Notes under the pieces: generated by a model
The model's database searches: none
What the model was told of the DNA's origin: nothing
What the model saw: the letters and a program-made list of their open reading frames with translations, nothing else
Part shown: positions 10,827 through 20,360 of the stretch, in pieces
Layout: each line of letters opens with the position of its first letter
Numbering within the stretch: the first letter of the stretch is position 1
Made by a program: the position numbers and the translations under genes
From: Glomus cerebriforme
Taxonomy: Eukaryota; Glomeromycota; Glomeromycetes; Glomerales; Glomeraceae
Length of the DNA: 21,723 nt
Reading direction: 5' to 3'
NCBI GenBank assembly: GCA_003550305.1
Contig: QKYT01000458.1
Span: 55,804-77,526 of the forward strand

Positions 10827-11723
10827 ACCCAGTTTGAATAGATGCAGCATTGTTATTTAATTTAATTGTATGTACTGTATAACTTTTACGCTATTACTAT
10901 GATTTTATATTGTATTATCTAATTGTTTATTATTAATTTATAACAACTCAATTAATTGACTAATTAATCGTTAGCCTTTTTAATTCTGTAGTATTTATTT
11001 CATTATATATGATGTACAGTACTAATAGCTAGTATTAATAAAGATTTTTAAGAGTAGTACAGCATTATTCTTCTTTCACAAAGAAAATATACAAATTATA
11101 AACTAATCTGTTTTGGTGGATATCCAGAATGGAAATGTTTCGTTTACACCACAGCGAATACACTATGTTAAATATGTATGTTGAGTTGAATCGTTATGTT
11201 GTGTATCCATTAGTTGTATCTCGCACGCGTTCCAACAAAATTTGTACGACACTCACTGTAATTGTAACATCTGAATTTATTGCCGATCTCCCGAAATGAA
11301 TTTTTTCTTCAGAAGAATAATATATACCGCACGGGTTGACTGAATATTTCCAATATTTCATATTTTTCTGTAAAAACTCCGTGAATCTGCTACATGAATT
11401 TCGAGATATTCTAAATTTCAATTATGGAAATAACTATTTATTAAAAATTATGATTTCTAGTCAGTCTAAACATGAATGCATAATGCATAAGGAGGAATAT
11501 TTTTATTTATCGTAACGATTATTTTTGTAAATATTTTTCTCTGTAACATTGGAATGGGCGGATCAAACATTATCCGTAAACATCAAATAATTTATTCAGA
11601 TAAGGAAACAAAAAATGCAAATACTGTGATTCTATCTATGATAACCTTGTGTTGTTTACTACTAGGTTGAATTAGAAAAATAAGTTGTGTTCGATTGTGT
11701 GAATTATGTGTGAAATTAATTTT
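10827..11723. other. 3' flank of kelch gene and AT-rich spacer
   Basis: It contains the likely 3' UTR of the kelch gene, then sequence with no believable coding signal. Short frames at 11194-11421 and running into 11592-11816 on the - strand have no motif, and the latter overlaps the fold-back element. Confidence 0.5.
11037..11042 (+). terminator. Possible polyadenylation signal of the kelch gene
   Basis: AATAAA lies 211 nt after the kelch stop codon. It is the right hexamer at a plausible distance, but the AT-rich context makes chance occurrence likely. Confidence 0.35.
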
Positions 11724-11899
11724 CGCCGAAACCTTTCGGCTATGCATATTTCGGCTTAAGTTGTCGAAATCCAAAATCCCAAACCGTCGCCGAAATTCGA
11801 ATCCTAGGTTTCTCATTAAGTGACTGAAACCTAGGATTTCGGGATTTCAGCAACGGTTTGGGATTTCGGCATATGTCGAATCCCAAATGTATTTCGGCG
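11724..11899. mobile_element. Fold-back (long inverted repeat) element, GCCGAAA-rich
   Basis: The two halves of this 176-bp stretch pair imperfectly over their whole length. CGCCGAAA at 11724-11731 faces TTTCGGCG at 11892-11899. CCCAAACCGT at 11778-11787 faces ACGGTTTGGG at 11853-11862. CCTAGGTTT at 11803-11811 faces AAACCTAGG at 11827-11835 around a 15-nt loop. GCCGAAA/TTTCGGC recurs inside. No transposase and no clear target duplication. The TTTCGGC theme is shared with the ends of the element at 19656-20281, so the two may be related families. Confidence 0.65.
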
Positions 11900-12580
11900 T
11901 ATATTTTTGTTGTAACTGAATAATATATTGATTTCGTATTTAGATTATTAAATCCTCGTTTTATACTACTTTATAAATGTTTGTCCAACAAATATTTTAA
12001 AATTGTTCGGAATGGTATCTTTTTTGGTCATTCGTATATTATTACATAATATTTGTTACAATTTCATTACAAGCAAGATGTGATACAATAACAGATTTTT
12101 TGATCGCTTTGTCATCGTAATGAATATTTACGAAAAATCACAATAAATATCGGACAAATGTTCGGAATGGAGTCGATTTTCTGAACAAAAAACAAAACAA
12201 TATTATTATAGGGTTATTAAGATTGCTCACCATATCGGTCGTAATTTCAGTATTCTCAGAGAATTCCATGTCGCCCTAGATTATAACATATTGATAAAAT
12301 TGATTTATTTTTCTCAGCTAAAAAAAATCATGTTTTGATGACTTTTATTATCGATATTTGATTCGAGAAATCAGAAATGTAACGATGCTCCTATAATAAG
12401 GGGGGTCAGAAGGAAAAGATGCATGCACGTAATAAACTTTATGTACTTATTATAGAACTTTTAAAGTCAACGTACTACACGTACTTTTGAATTTTATTTA
12501 AAGACCAAGGAAGGATATGTTGTGACATATTATGGAGAGCACCTTCGTATAAATTTAAACCCATAATTTTAATATAAACA
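11900..12580. other. Spacer without recognisable genes
   Basis: AT-rich, with TGTTCGGAATGG occurring twice (near 12003 and 12158) in the same direction. No gene, RNA or complete element could be supported. Confidence 0.4.
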
Positions 12581-13006
12581 AAAAGAAATGCATATATTTG
12601 CTGCTGCTAATTCTCACGCGCCACATATTAAGCCTTCTAGGTTCTACAAATGTCATTAATTTCATAAATGGAACTCAAAAGAAAAACAGAATCAGAAGAG
12701 CTATAAAAAAATAAGAACGTCAAGATCTATAGATTAAAATACCTGATTTGGAACTAGAGTATATTTGATTAACTAATTTAAATCTAATATTTCTAGTAAC
12801 CGGATTAACATTTATTTCAGTCATTTGATTTTGATTGGCTAATATCTTAACCATGTGATTCTAATAAAAAATAATACAATAATACAAGCCAGAATTATAG
12901 TACTGGCCAACATTACATTTAAATGATTCGGGTCACGTAAATCATTTGTCATTTGCCGACGAATTTTTGGAAGATGGAATAGTTTTATTATTAAGTTGAA
13001 ATTCAT
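12581..13006 (-). pseudogene. Decayed relative of the two-membrane-segment gene
   Basis: The ATG at 13006-13004 opens MNFNLIIKLFHLPKIRRQMT, followed by a hydrophobic segment (VMLASTIILACIIVLFFIRI), matching the N-terminal layout of the gene at 6818-8622. After a stop the next frame reads protein-like (VNPVTRNIRFKLVNQIY) up to TCAG|GTATTT near 12740, which lines up with the end of exon 4 of the intact gene. At 12581-12645 the DNA closely matches exon 8 of the intact gene: CTGCTAATTCTCACGCGCCAC against CTGCTAATCCCCACGCACCAC, with in-between exons missing or unrecognisable. Same strand as the intact gene. Truncated, frame-shifted and lacking the C-terminal exon, so not expected to make a working protein. 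Confidence 0.65.
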
Positions 13007-13588
13007 GGATATCACTAATAGCAATTAAAGAAGTGTGTTAATGTGAGATTATATGTGGATTTATTTGATTATCCTAACATAATTTCAACTTATGCTTATT
13101 ATAAAGCAAAAATTCAAAATCGTTTTAATCAATATTATACCTCCTAATATCTTATACTCAATTAGAACTGCTAGACAGTGATTTCCATAGATTGGAAAGT
13201 TATTGTCAAAAATTTTAAAATATTTTGATATAAATGGGTGGAATTATATTTCATTGGTTTTGAAAATAATTTTTTAAAGAATTGTAATATTTGATATTAA
13301 GGGATAAAGTTGATGTTATAGTAGTTGCGATCTTCGGTCTCAAACTGGCCCATTTTATTTGGCGAATCAGTTAAACCTGATTATAATCTAAACCGGTTTT
13401 GAATTTCAAACCGGTTTGCAGTGGTGGTTTAGAAAAATACATGTGTGTGTGTGAAGAAATAAAGAATTCAACAAACAAATAAATAATCAACTTTCGAAGA
13501 CACTTTTTAAAAAATTCATTTCATTTTATTTTTTTTTTCCTCTTAGAAAAAATATCATTTTTCTTTTTTTTTAAAAAAATCATCTAAA
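13007..13588. other. Spacer with palindromic AAACCGGTTT pair
   Basis: No gene seen. AAACCGGTTT occurs at 13390-13399 and again at 13408-13417; each copy is a perfect 10-bp palindrome, and they are 18 bp apart. Related CCGG-rich sequence recurs at 16008-16079. These may be remnants of a DNA transposon end. Confidence 0.35.
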
Positions 13589-13810
13589 TTATCTCTTAAT
13601 ACTATCAAATATAGATACACCTTCTTCTAGTTGAATAAAAGATGGTAGGATATTGAGCATTATTAGCGGATGATGAAGCAGGAGTAGAGAGAACGAGGGA
13701 TCCACCATCAATAATAAGAGTACGATTCGTCATTCACTCACAAGAACTTTATCATTATCTATCAAAAAAAATAATTCAGTAAGAAATTCTTCTCCTCCCT
13801 TTATCAATAT
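13589..13810 (-). pseudogene. Possible decayed gene fragment, unidentified
   Basis: From ATG 13733-13731 a 42-codon frame reads MTNRTLIIDGGSLVLSTPAS and on. A second frame over the same tail reads NILPSFIQLEEGVSIFDSIK and ends at TAA 13591-13589. Upstream, at about 13800-13745, EEFLTELFFLIDNDKVLV is seen. Protein-like pieces in changing frames suggest a broken gene, but the family is unknown and the support is composition only. Confidence 0.25.
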
Positions 13811-13869
13811 TAAAAAATACAATGATAAAGTAGAAATTTTATTATTATTCTCACAATACGAATGATTGT

Positions 13870-14408
13870 ACATGGTACATTCAAGAATTATTAGATGAAG
13901 TAAATTAGGTGAAGAAACTTCGAATGGAACTTGGAAATCTACCTATCATGTATCAATTCCATTTCATACGAGTGATGGTAGAATATATATTTATGGTCAT
14001 AATATAAGAACAATATTAGTCAATTCATGAATTATTACTTGGTGGTAAAATGGGTAAAGAAATTTTATGCGCTCAAGCTCATCACTTTTAATATAAATGA
14101 TAAAGCCTATTATTATGGTCATAATGTTGAACGTAAATATTATTTTATAAGAGAATTATTTGAAGATGGTAAGATGGGACCTGAAACTGTTCATGGTCAT
14201 TTAAGACAACCTTTTCATACTGTATTCTTTTTGAAGTTAATTCTAAATTATATTATTATATTCAAAATTTAGATACTAAATTTCAAGAAATATTACCGGT
14301 GGTCGTATGGGTAAAAAAACTATAAATGGTACTTGGAGAAATGCTTATGATGTTTTATTTGCATCGGAAATCAATGAGAAATCTTATATATTTGCTAAAA
14401 GTTATTAA
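13870..14408 (+). pseudogene. Decayed tandem-repeat protein (YYGHN / GGKMG-ETxxGxW repeats)
   Basis: About four diverged units of roughly 45-50 residues can be read, with frame changes between them. The shared pattern is GGKMG-x-ET-x-x-G-x-W, a Y-x-V-x-F stretch, YYYGHN, then KYYFIRELF. Examples are GEETSNGTWKSTYHVSIPF then YIYGHN (about 13909-14003), ELLLGGKMGKE (about 14031), YYYGHN then YYFIRELFEDGKMGPETVHG (about 14106-14200), YYYIQNLDTKFQEIL (about 14250-14292) and GGRMGKKTINGTWRNAYDV (about 14298-14350). The last frame ends at TAA 14406-14408. At least one stop (TAG near 13906) and several shifts break it. I recall Rhizophagus proteins built from such repeats (FYGQN / FIQELLPGGKMG), probably beta-rich; their function is unknown to me. 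A start could not be found. Confidence 0.6.
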
Positions 14409-15047
14409 TTTTTAATAATTATAATTATAATTAAATAATTTTAATAATTTATATAGCTTTAATTAATCAAATAAATGAACATTTTGCTGAAATTTATTGA
14501 GAGTAATTTCTTTTTTTTTTATATTGTAAAAATTTACTATAATTTTATTTGATTCCGTTTTTAGGTACATATACGTTTCTAAAAAAGAAATTAAATAAAT
14601 AAAAATGGCGCAATAAACACTGTACATTAGTTTCAAAATTTCGTTATATTTTTATCTGATTAGAAAAATTTCTATTATTTGCAATTATTCTTGATTTTAA
14701 AATAATATATTTCGAGTTCTGAATTACTATTATTCTTTTTTTTTTTAGAAACAAACTGTTTCACGAGGTCGTGTGAGATATATTATCTTCCTACGTCATT
14801 TTATTTTTTCTTATTAAATTAGAACTAGCATCATTTGGAATTAACTAGGAAATTATTATAATTGTTCATTAAAGTCGATTAATAGAAAAGTAAAATATAT
14901 AACTAACAAGATAACAATAATATTATTATTATACAAAATGACTATTATAAAATAAGATAACTTTGAAAAGTATAATATATGGTTTCTTTTATGAAGTCAC
15001 AATTTATAGATTTAAATTTTTTTATTTGAAGTTTACCACTTGTTCGC
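14409..15047. other. AT-rich spacer, nothing supported
   Basis: Mostly A/T runs with no coding frame of convincing composition, no RNA gene and no clear repeat ends. Confidence 0.45.
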
Positions 15048-15318
15048 CACTGGTGTCACATGATAATATAAATTATAATTTTTTGCATACAATTCAACAG
15101 TTTTTGAATAATGTCCCAATCATCAAAAGAATCATCAACATTTAACTTTATTATCTGTATCACAATCATCATCAAGCTTAATAAAGCGATAAAAATATTT
15201 TAATGGTGGCTTAAAAGGGCCATATAATAAAAGTTTAATGGTAGCTTGCAAGAAAGTATAATTTTCGATGATCATAACGATAAATCACATGAAAGTCATT
15301 AGTCACATGACACCGGTG
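15048..15318. repeat. Inverted repeat pair, possible small transposon
   Basis: CACTGGTGTCA at 15048-15058 and TGACACCGGTG at 15308-15318 are inverted copies with one mismatch in 11, and TCACATGA lies next to both. The 271-bp interior includes two direct copies of a motif like TTAATGGTGGCTTG. No matching target duplication was found, so a mobile element is only suspected. Confidence 0.35.
15060..15230 (-). pseudogene. Possible decayed gene fragment, unidentified
   Basis: The minus strand reads YGPFKPPLKYFYRFIKLDDD, then CDTDNKVK. After a one-base frame change it reads DDSFDDWDIIQKLLNCMQK and stops near 15060. The acidic, Trp-containing composition looks coding. It lies inside the inverted-repeat pair, so it may be captured or element-derived sequence. 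Family not recognised. Confidence 0.25.
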
Positions 15319-15469
15319 ATGATTCAAATCATTATTTTATGATTTTTTTCTTTAAAAAAATTTTTATTGTCGTTTTTATCATTCCTTAATTTAGTCTATA
15401 ATAATACTTATAATTCACTTTATAATAATGACATAGCTCGTTTTTATTTTAATTTAGAATAGTGGAATT

Positions 15470-15626
15470 GGCTTTACCTAATTTTTTCCTTTTAGGCGTA
15501 GGCAGTTCACTTCAGGTTTTTCCTGCAGGGGGCTCAGTCACAAATTATTTCCTAGTCTCATAGATAGAGTTATTTTTGTAACGCATTCTACGTCTCTAAA
15601 TAAAAATAAAAATAAAAAATAAAAAT
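15470..15626 (+). mobile_element. Non-LTR retroelement 3' tail (fragment)
   Basis: A CCTAA (15477-15481) / TTAGG (15492-15496) hairpin is followed by a GC-richer stretch and a TAAAAA-repeat tail at about 15598-15626. The same order, TTTACCTAA, T-rich loop, TTTAGG, then an ACGCATTCTACGTC-like block and a (TAAAAA)n tail, occurs in the insert ending at 20130. Simple A-rich 3' tails and a 3' stem-loop are known of LINE and SINE elements. The 5' end and target duplication were not identified. Confidence 0.5.
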
Positions 15627-17849
15627 TTTTTAAAAATTTTTAACAACTTTAGCATAAGGTTCTTATCATTTCATATGTCTGAATCTTATATTTTTGGTCT
15701 ATTCACTTCAGCTCTAATAATTAATTCTTAAATAAAGTGATCATAAAATAGTAAATAATACTATCACACGATAGATCCAGTAATTATAAAAGATTTTTTT
15801 AATTATTATTTGGCATAACTAGTAAACTAGCTAATAATAAACTTAATTTAATTTTTAATTATTCTCCGGCCAATTAAAAATTTAAAATATTTTATTTGTA
15901 AGCCACGCTGCGCAAAAATGAACAATCAAATAATAAATGATTGTTCTAAAGATAATTAACGTATCACTCTATAATGTAAATGACAATAAATTGATCCAAG
16001 TATATAAACCGGTTTCTTAAACCCTCCCCCGGAAATCGAGATTTTTCAAAAAGACCGGAAACCGGACTTGGAACACTACATAGAGTTATTAATATAATAA
16101 TAATTACTATATTAATAACGCTATTTTTATAATTAAATTATTTAATGAACATTAAAAATTATATTTATTTGTAACAAATAAAAAAGTCATTATAATTGAA
16201 GCTAATATTGTTTTTGAGGCGAAACTATTTTTTCAAAAATTGAAATGTTTCGCTCATATATGTTTCGCCTAGTAACCTCTGCGCCCTAAACACTATATAT
16301 TAGATAACCTATCATAGTGCGAAGATCCTTCTTTTGGAATTCAATGAAAAATAGGTAAACAATTTAATTGTTATTTATTGTTAATAATATCATAATTACA
16401 AATTTGGAAGTGATAACCATAAAAATAATAGGTAAATATATATATTAAATGTTACATTAATTTATAAAATGAAAAGTATAAATTGTAATTATTAATAGTG
16501 ATCATAGTAACAATAAAGAAATTCACCATAAAAGTTTCACAGATTATGATGATGATGGTCTAGTATAAAATAATGATATAAGGAATCGTTCTCTATAAAT
16601 TTTAAATTTTAAATTAATATAAATATTAAATTAAATAACGAAAGAATTCTCATATTAATTAAATTTTTTTTTTGAACTTACACTTTCAACGCTACTTGTA
16701 TCATTGGGCTTAAAACCACGATAGAAACAATAAGTTGACGAAAAAGCCATATCATTTTTAATAAAATTTAAAATTGAATTATGAAATTTTATATTTAACG
16801 AAAAAAGGCTTTTTTTTTTAAAAAAAAAAAACGAAGGAAAGTTATATTGTCTATATGGACAACGATTTTTTTTTCGAGAGAAATTTTATAAAAAAATGAG
16901 ATGTATTTGGTCAGTAAATTTTATATGTAACAGTTGATTTTGAAATTGAAAAAAAAACCAATGCAATTATAATCAAGACAGCAATTAGCATATTCATGAA
17001 ATTTATACGGAATTCTCAGATTTTGCCGATCATGTGAAATAATAGCAAGAAATTGTTCCGAAGAAAAAAAAAACATTTTTTTTTTTACGCCGAATTGTCT
17101 TTTAAGGTTTATTGGCTCCCATTCCTTTGTTTCTCGAGTAAGATTTTAACCAATCTTGTGAGTACTTGGCCGAAAGCTGAATGCATTATATTTAAAAGTA
17201 AATGATAATCAGATAATTTATATATTCAGTATGAAAAGTGAACTTTTTTGGTTAAAAAAGGAAATTGTTTTCCTAATTTAAAATTTTAAAAATAGGAAAT
17301 CACTATAAAATCCAAAAAGGAAATTATTTTGGACAATGCTTTAAGGAAATAACTATCCTCTTTTAATCTATTCTCAAAAAAAAAAAAAAGTGATAATTTT
17401 TTAAAAAAAAATCACTGCAAAAAAAATTGATCCGTGTTTTTCGTGAAAAGCCTCATTTTTTACAAAATTTATAATCATAAATCATAGAAATTATTGACCT
17501 TCCCTGTGTTGTTATTAACTTGACCTGTATGTATTTATTTATTATATGCGGGTCAAGAAGATTACATCTGCATTTATACTTTTCTGTGAAAGAAATCACA
17601 CAAACAGGAAACAAAACAGGAAATCACTTTCCATTTTTTTCTCTATGTAAAAAAAAAACAAAATTTGCGACTTGAATTCGTTTAAAAATTAAAATTATAA
17701 GGAAATCAACTTACTTTTTTGATTTCATTTTTTTCTGTAAACAAAAAAAAATTTCTAATTTTCATTAAAAATTTTTAAATAAAATAAAATAAAATAAATG
17801 GTATTGGATAATTTCTGTTTTATTATCGTTTTTTTGTTATAATTTTTAG
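15627..17849. other. Long AT-rich spacer with small palindromes
   Basis: No gene supported. It holds a hairpin GAACAATCA (15920-15928) / TGATTGTTC (15938-15946), a CCGG-rich block at 16008-16079 ending in GGACTTGGAACACTAC that resembles a transposon end, and a 9-bp inverted pair AGGCGAAAC (16217-16225) / GTTTCGCCT (16262-16270). Many homopolymer runs follow, and the motif AGGAAAT(C/T) recurs several times between 17260 and 17710. Confidence 0.4.
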
Positions 17850-18360
17850 TCAGAACATACTTTGAACCATTATAAATTGAATATCATATATTTTATATTA
17901 CAGTTAAGATATAAAAAATCTATGCAGGACCTACAGTGAAACTGATCATTCAGCCGTAATATATAATTTTTTTTGTTTCTTCAACATGCTTTTTTATTTT
18001 TCACTTAAATTTTTTCTTCGCTTATTTATTTTATAGTTGATGGCAAAAATATGGCAAAATTTTTGTAGGATCGTACTTACTTTAATGGCGATACATCATT
18101 CGATTTACCATCTAAAGATAACAATTGTTATGTTAGGATACTATTTTAGTTGATACCAACAATTAATGTCCAAACTTTGCTTATAATACTGCTATATTTT
18201 ATGATTATTGTCGTTTCTGGTAAGTTTTCTTTCTTTTTCTAAAATATAAATAGCATCTACAGTATCTAAGTAAGATTTTTAGGTGATCTTACGAGTTTTC
18301 CAGATAATAAAGATAGAATTAATTTATTTAGCTTTGATTTGTTGTCTCTCGATTCACAAC
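17850..18360 (+). pseudogene. Decayed copy of the 3' half of a kelch gene
   Basis: This follows exons 3-5 of the intact kelch gene and their introns in order. CAGAACATACT near 17851 matches the intron start CGAAACATACT near 10008. GATCATTCAGCCGT near 17943 matches GGTCATTCAGCCGT in exon 3. A T-rich intron then ends in ATAGTTGATGGCAAAA, against TTAGATAATGGCAAAA at exon 4. GCTTATAATACTGCTA matches GCTTTTCACACTGCTA. A second intron (from GGTAAGTTTTCT) ends TTTTTAGGTGATCTTACGAG, against CATTTAGGAAATCGTACGG of exon 5. Premature stops and deletions remove the reading frame and the membrane anchor is absent. Retained introns show it arose by DNA duplication, not through mRNA. Confidence 0.7.
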
Positions 18361-18722
18361 AACGCCAACAATTAATATACCAATTGCATCTTTTCATCAA
18401 GTAAAATGATAATTGTTGACACATCAGTTGGTTATTAACAATACTACGAATTAAAAAAAAATCTTGAAGATTAAGCAAATATGATTTGATACAATAATTA
18501 ATCAAGAATGAGAGTAATGTTTAAATATTAGAATTTTTATTTTAACAAGATTTGTGTGGACTTTAAATATTTGTTTGAAGACTTGTTTATAAAATAAAAT
18601 ATATAATAAATCAAAAGAGGAATGAGCGAAAAATATGAATTTACAGTATTTCAAAGAAATAAGGAATTGGAATTAATTAAATATAAAAAAGTTTTTTTTT
18701 TTTTTGCTTTTTGAATTTGGAG

Positions 18723-18881
18723 GATTTTTTCGTCGATAATGAAAAGTTGGGTAGTAAAGAAGTTCCAACGGTCAATGGAAAAGTAATAACCATAATTGTC
18801 AGCGGATTATTAGTCGGAACAAAGATATTATTTCCTTTGGCAAGATTAGTAGTACCAAAAATGATAAAAGATTTAAGTTAG
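18723..18881 (+). other. Short possible coding remnant with a hydrophobic segment
   Basis: A 52-codon frame, open upstream into a T-run, reads FFVDNEKLGSKEVPTVNGK, then the hydrophobic VITIIVSGLLVGTKILFPLA, and stops at TAG 18879-18881. Composition is more protein-like than the surroundings, and an exon could begin after the GGAG at 18719-18722. No start codon, partner exon or family was found. Confidence 0.25.
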
Positions 18882-19240
18882 GGAATGAATTAAGGATAGG
18901 TTACTAAATAGGATTATCAGAACATTCTATTGCTTCCAAACCTCTGTTTAATTAAACTGTTACTAACAATTGATTGTATAAGATGGGGAGCGTGTAAATT
19001 GGAAAACCATTCCACCAGATATCGGAAAATATTTGAAAGGCATATTTAACTTGATGTGTTTGACGTTGGATAATAATATATTTAAGCGCAAAATGCACGA
19101 AAAATCACGTGACTCTCATGGAACGCAAATTTTGTTATTTATATTTTTCATTGATAATTAAATAATAAAAAGATATTTGTGATTAGTCAATTGCTATTTA
19201 ATTGTTGCTTGTGCACATTTAATAATTCTAGGTTGAAGCC
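18882..19240. other. Spacer, nothing supported
   Basis: No coding frame, RNA gene or clear repeat was found here. Confidence 0.4.
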
Positions 19241-19630
19241 GGTGTTTGGCAAATGACTTGAAATGACAAATGATTCAAATGAGAAAAATGACAAACGACA
19301 AATGATGTGTCGTTTCATTACCTGTTACTAAATGATATGACCTGAGTCATTTGTTTTGCTGTCAACTGTACATTATGTTAACAGTTAACTATTTTTGCGA
19401 AATTTCATTACTTGCCCTTAAATCTAGGTGGTTATAATAATATCCAGTTCTACTTAAAAAAAAGAAAAAAAATTATCATTTGACATGATGTAAATATTCG
19501 TAAAACGACGTCACTGACAAATGATATGCGTCATTCAATTGTAATGATTAGTATCACATGATAAAAGATCAGCCAATCAAAATCAAATGACTGAAATGAC
19601 TAAATGACGGCAGTCATTTCCGATCATCAA
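19241..19630. mobile_element. AAATGAC-rich element, probable non-autonomous DNA transposon
   Basis: About a dozen copies of AAATGA(C/T) in either orientation crowd into 390 bp: mostly forward at 19251-19336 and 19584-19608, inverted near 19347, 19475 and 19614. The left edge GGTGTTTGGCAAATGACT resembles the reverse complement of the right edge, TGATCGGAAATGACT. Short subterminal motifs in both orientations near imperfect inverted ends are typical of hAT-type elements. No transposase and no certain target duplication. Confidence 0.45.
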
Positions 19631-19655
19631 CAAGTGACAAGTGCATAGGTTATAT

Positions 19656-20281
19656 TATACATGTAGCCGAAACCTTTTCACGTGATTTTCGGCCAAATTT
19701 TCAAACTTAATTTAAGCCAAAATATGATGAAAATCAAACATCCGCGCCAACGCACGACTAATACTCACCCTGCTCCTGCTTCAGGCTCGACGAACGCCCG
19801 GACCTCTACCGTACCTCAAAATACAAACAGTTCATTTGCTTCGTCTTTATGGCTCATATGGGCTTCTTCGAACTTTTTACATTCAGGATCATGGACACAT
19901 CATAGATCTGTTTTGTTACATCACCCCATTTATATAGACTACAATTCCTTTATAAATTCATGTAATATAGACTCATTGGTACACCCTTTATTATCTCACG
20001 CTCATATTTTAGATTCCCCTTATGTAGACTAACGGATCGGGTTTACCTAAATTTTTCGTTTAGGTTGTTATTTGTTTAATCTGTAGCGAATCCGCGTCAA
20101 CATAAAAATAAAAATAAAAATAAAAATATATGAAAATCAATCCTAAGATTTGGCCGTAACTATAAAATGAAGTCTCAAGAGTTTCGGCCAAGTTCTAGTC
20201 ATAATTAAAGTTATTAATTATACTAAAATTTTGGAGATGCCGAAACCTCAATCAGACCTCTGGGAGTTTCGGCTACATGTT
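19656..20281. mobile_element. Inverted-repeat DNA transposon (MULE/MITE-like), interrupted by a retroelement
   Basis: ACATGTAGCCGAAAC at 19659-19673 is exactly repeated in inverted form as GTTTCGGCTACATGT at 20266-20280. Just outside, the 10-bp direct repeat TAGGTTATAT occurs at 19646-19655 and 20282-20291, a good candidate target duplication; 9-11 bp duplications are characteristic of Mutator-like elements. Further TTTCGGC/GCCGAAA copies lie inside. Without the nested insert (19738-20130 plus one duplicate) the element would be about 220-230 bp and non-coding, hence MITE-like. Confidence 0.72.
19738..20130 (+). mobile_element. Nested 5'-truncated non-LTR retroelement insertion
   Basis: TGAAAATCAA at 19728-19737 is repeated directly at 20131-20140, bracketing about 393 bp that is clearly richer in G+C than its surroundings. 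The insert ends in a TAAAAA-repeat tail (about 20102-20130), preceded by the hairpin ACCTAAA (20045-20051) / TTTAGGT (20059-20065). Variable target duplications, 5' truncation and a simple 3' tail are hallmarks of target-primed reverse transcription. A 97-residue stretch without stops (to TAG-ACTAA near 20030) shows no domain I can name and borrows its start from flanking DNA, so no protein is claimed. Confidence 0.7.
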
Positions 20282-20360
20282 TAGGTTATATCCTTCTATG
20301 GTCCGCCCATGGTCCATCATTAAATGTCACGTGCCCAACTTTTAATTCTGGCCCAAATTG

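Noticed and set aside
11592..11816. 74-codon minus-strand frame
   Set aside because: Most of it lies in the left arm of the fold-back element, so the open frame is explained by that repeat.
14963..15145. 60-codon plus-strand frame
   Set aside because: Low-complexity and antisense to a more protein-like minus-strand scrap; neither is strong enough to call a gene.
18266..18505. 79-codon minus-strand frame
   Set aside because: It overlaps the decayed kelch copy, whose plus-strand similarity explains the sequence.
19682..20032. 116-codon plus-strand frame
   Set aside because: It starts in the outer transposon and crosses the target duplication into the retroelement insert, so it is not a native gene; no domain recognised.
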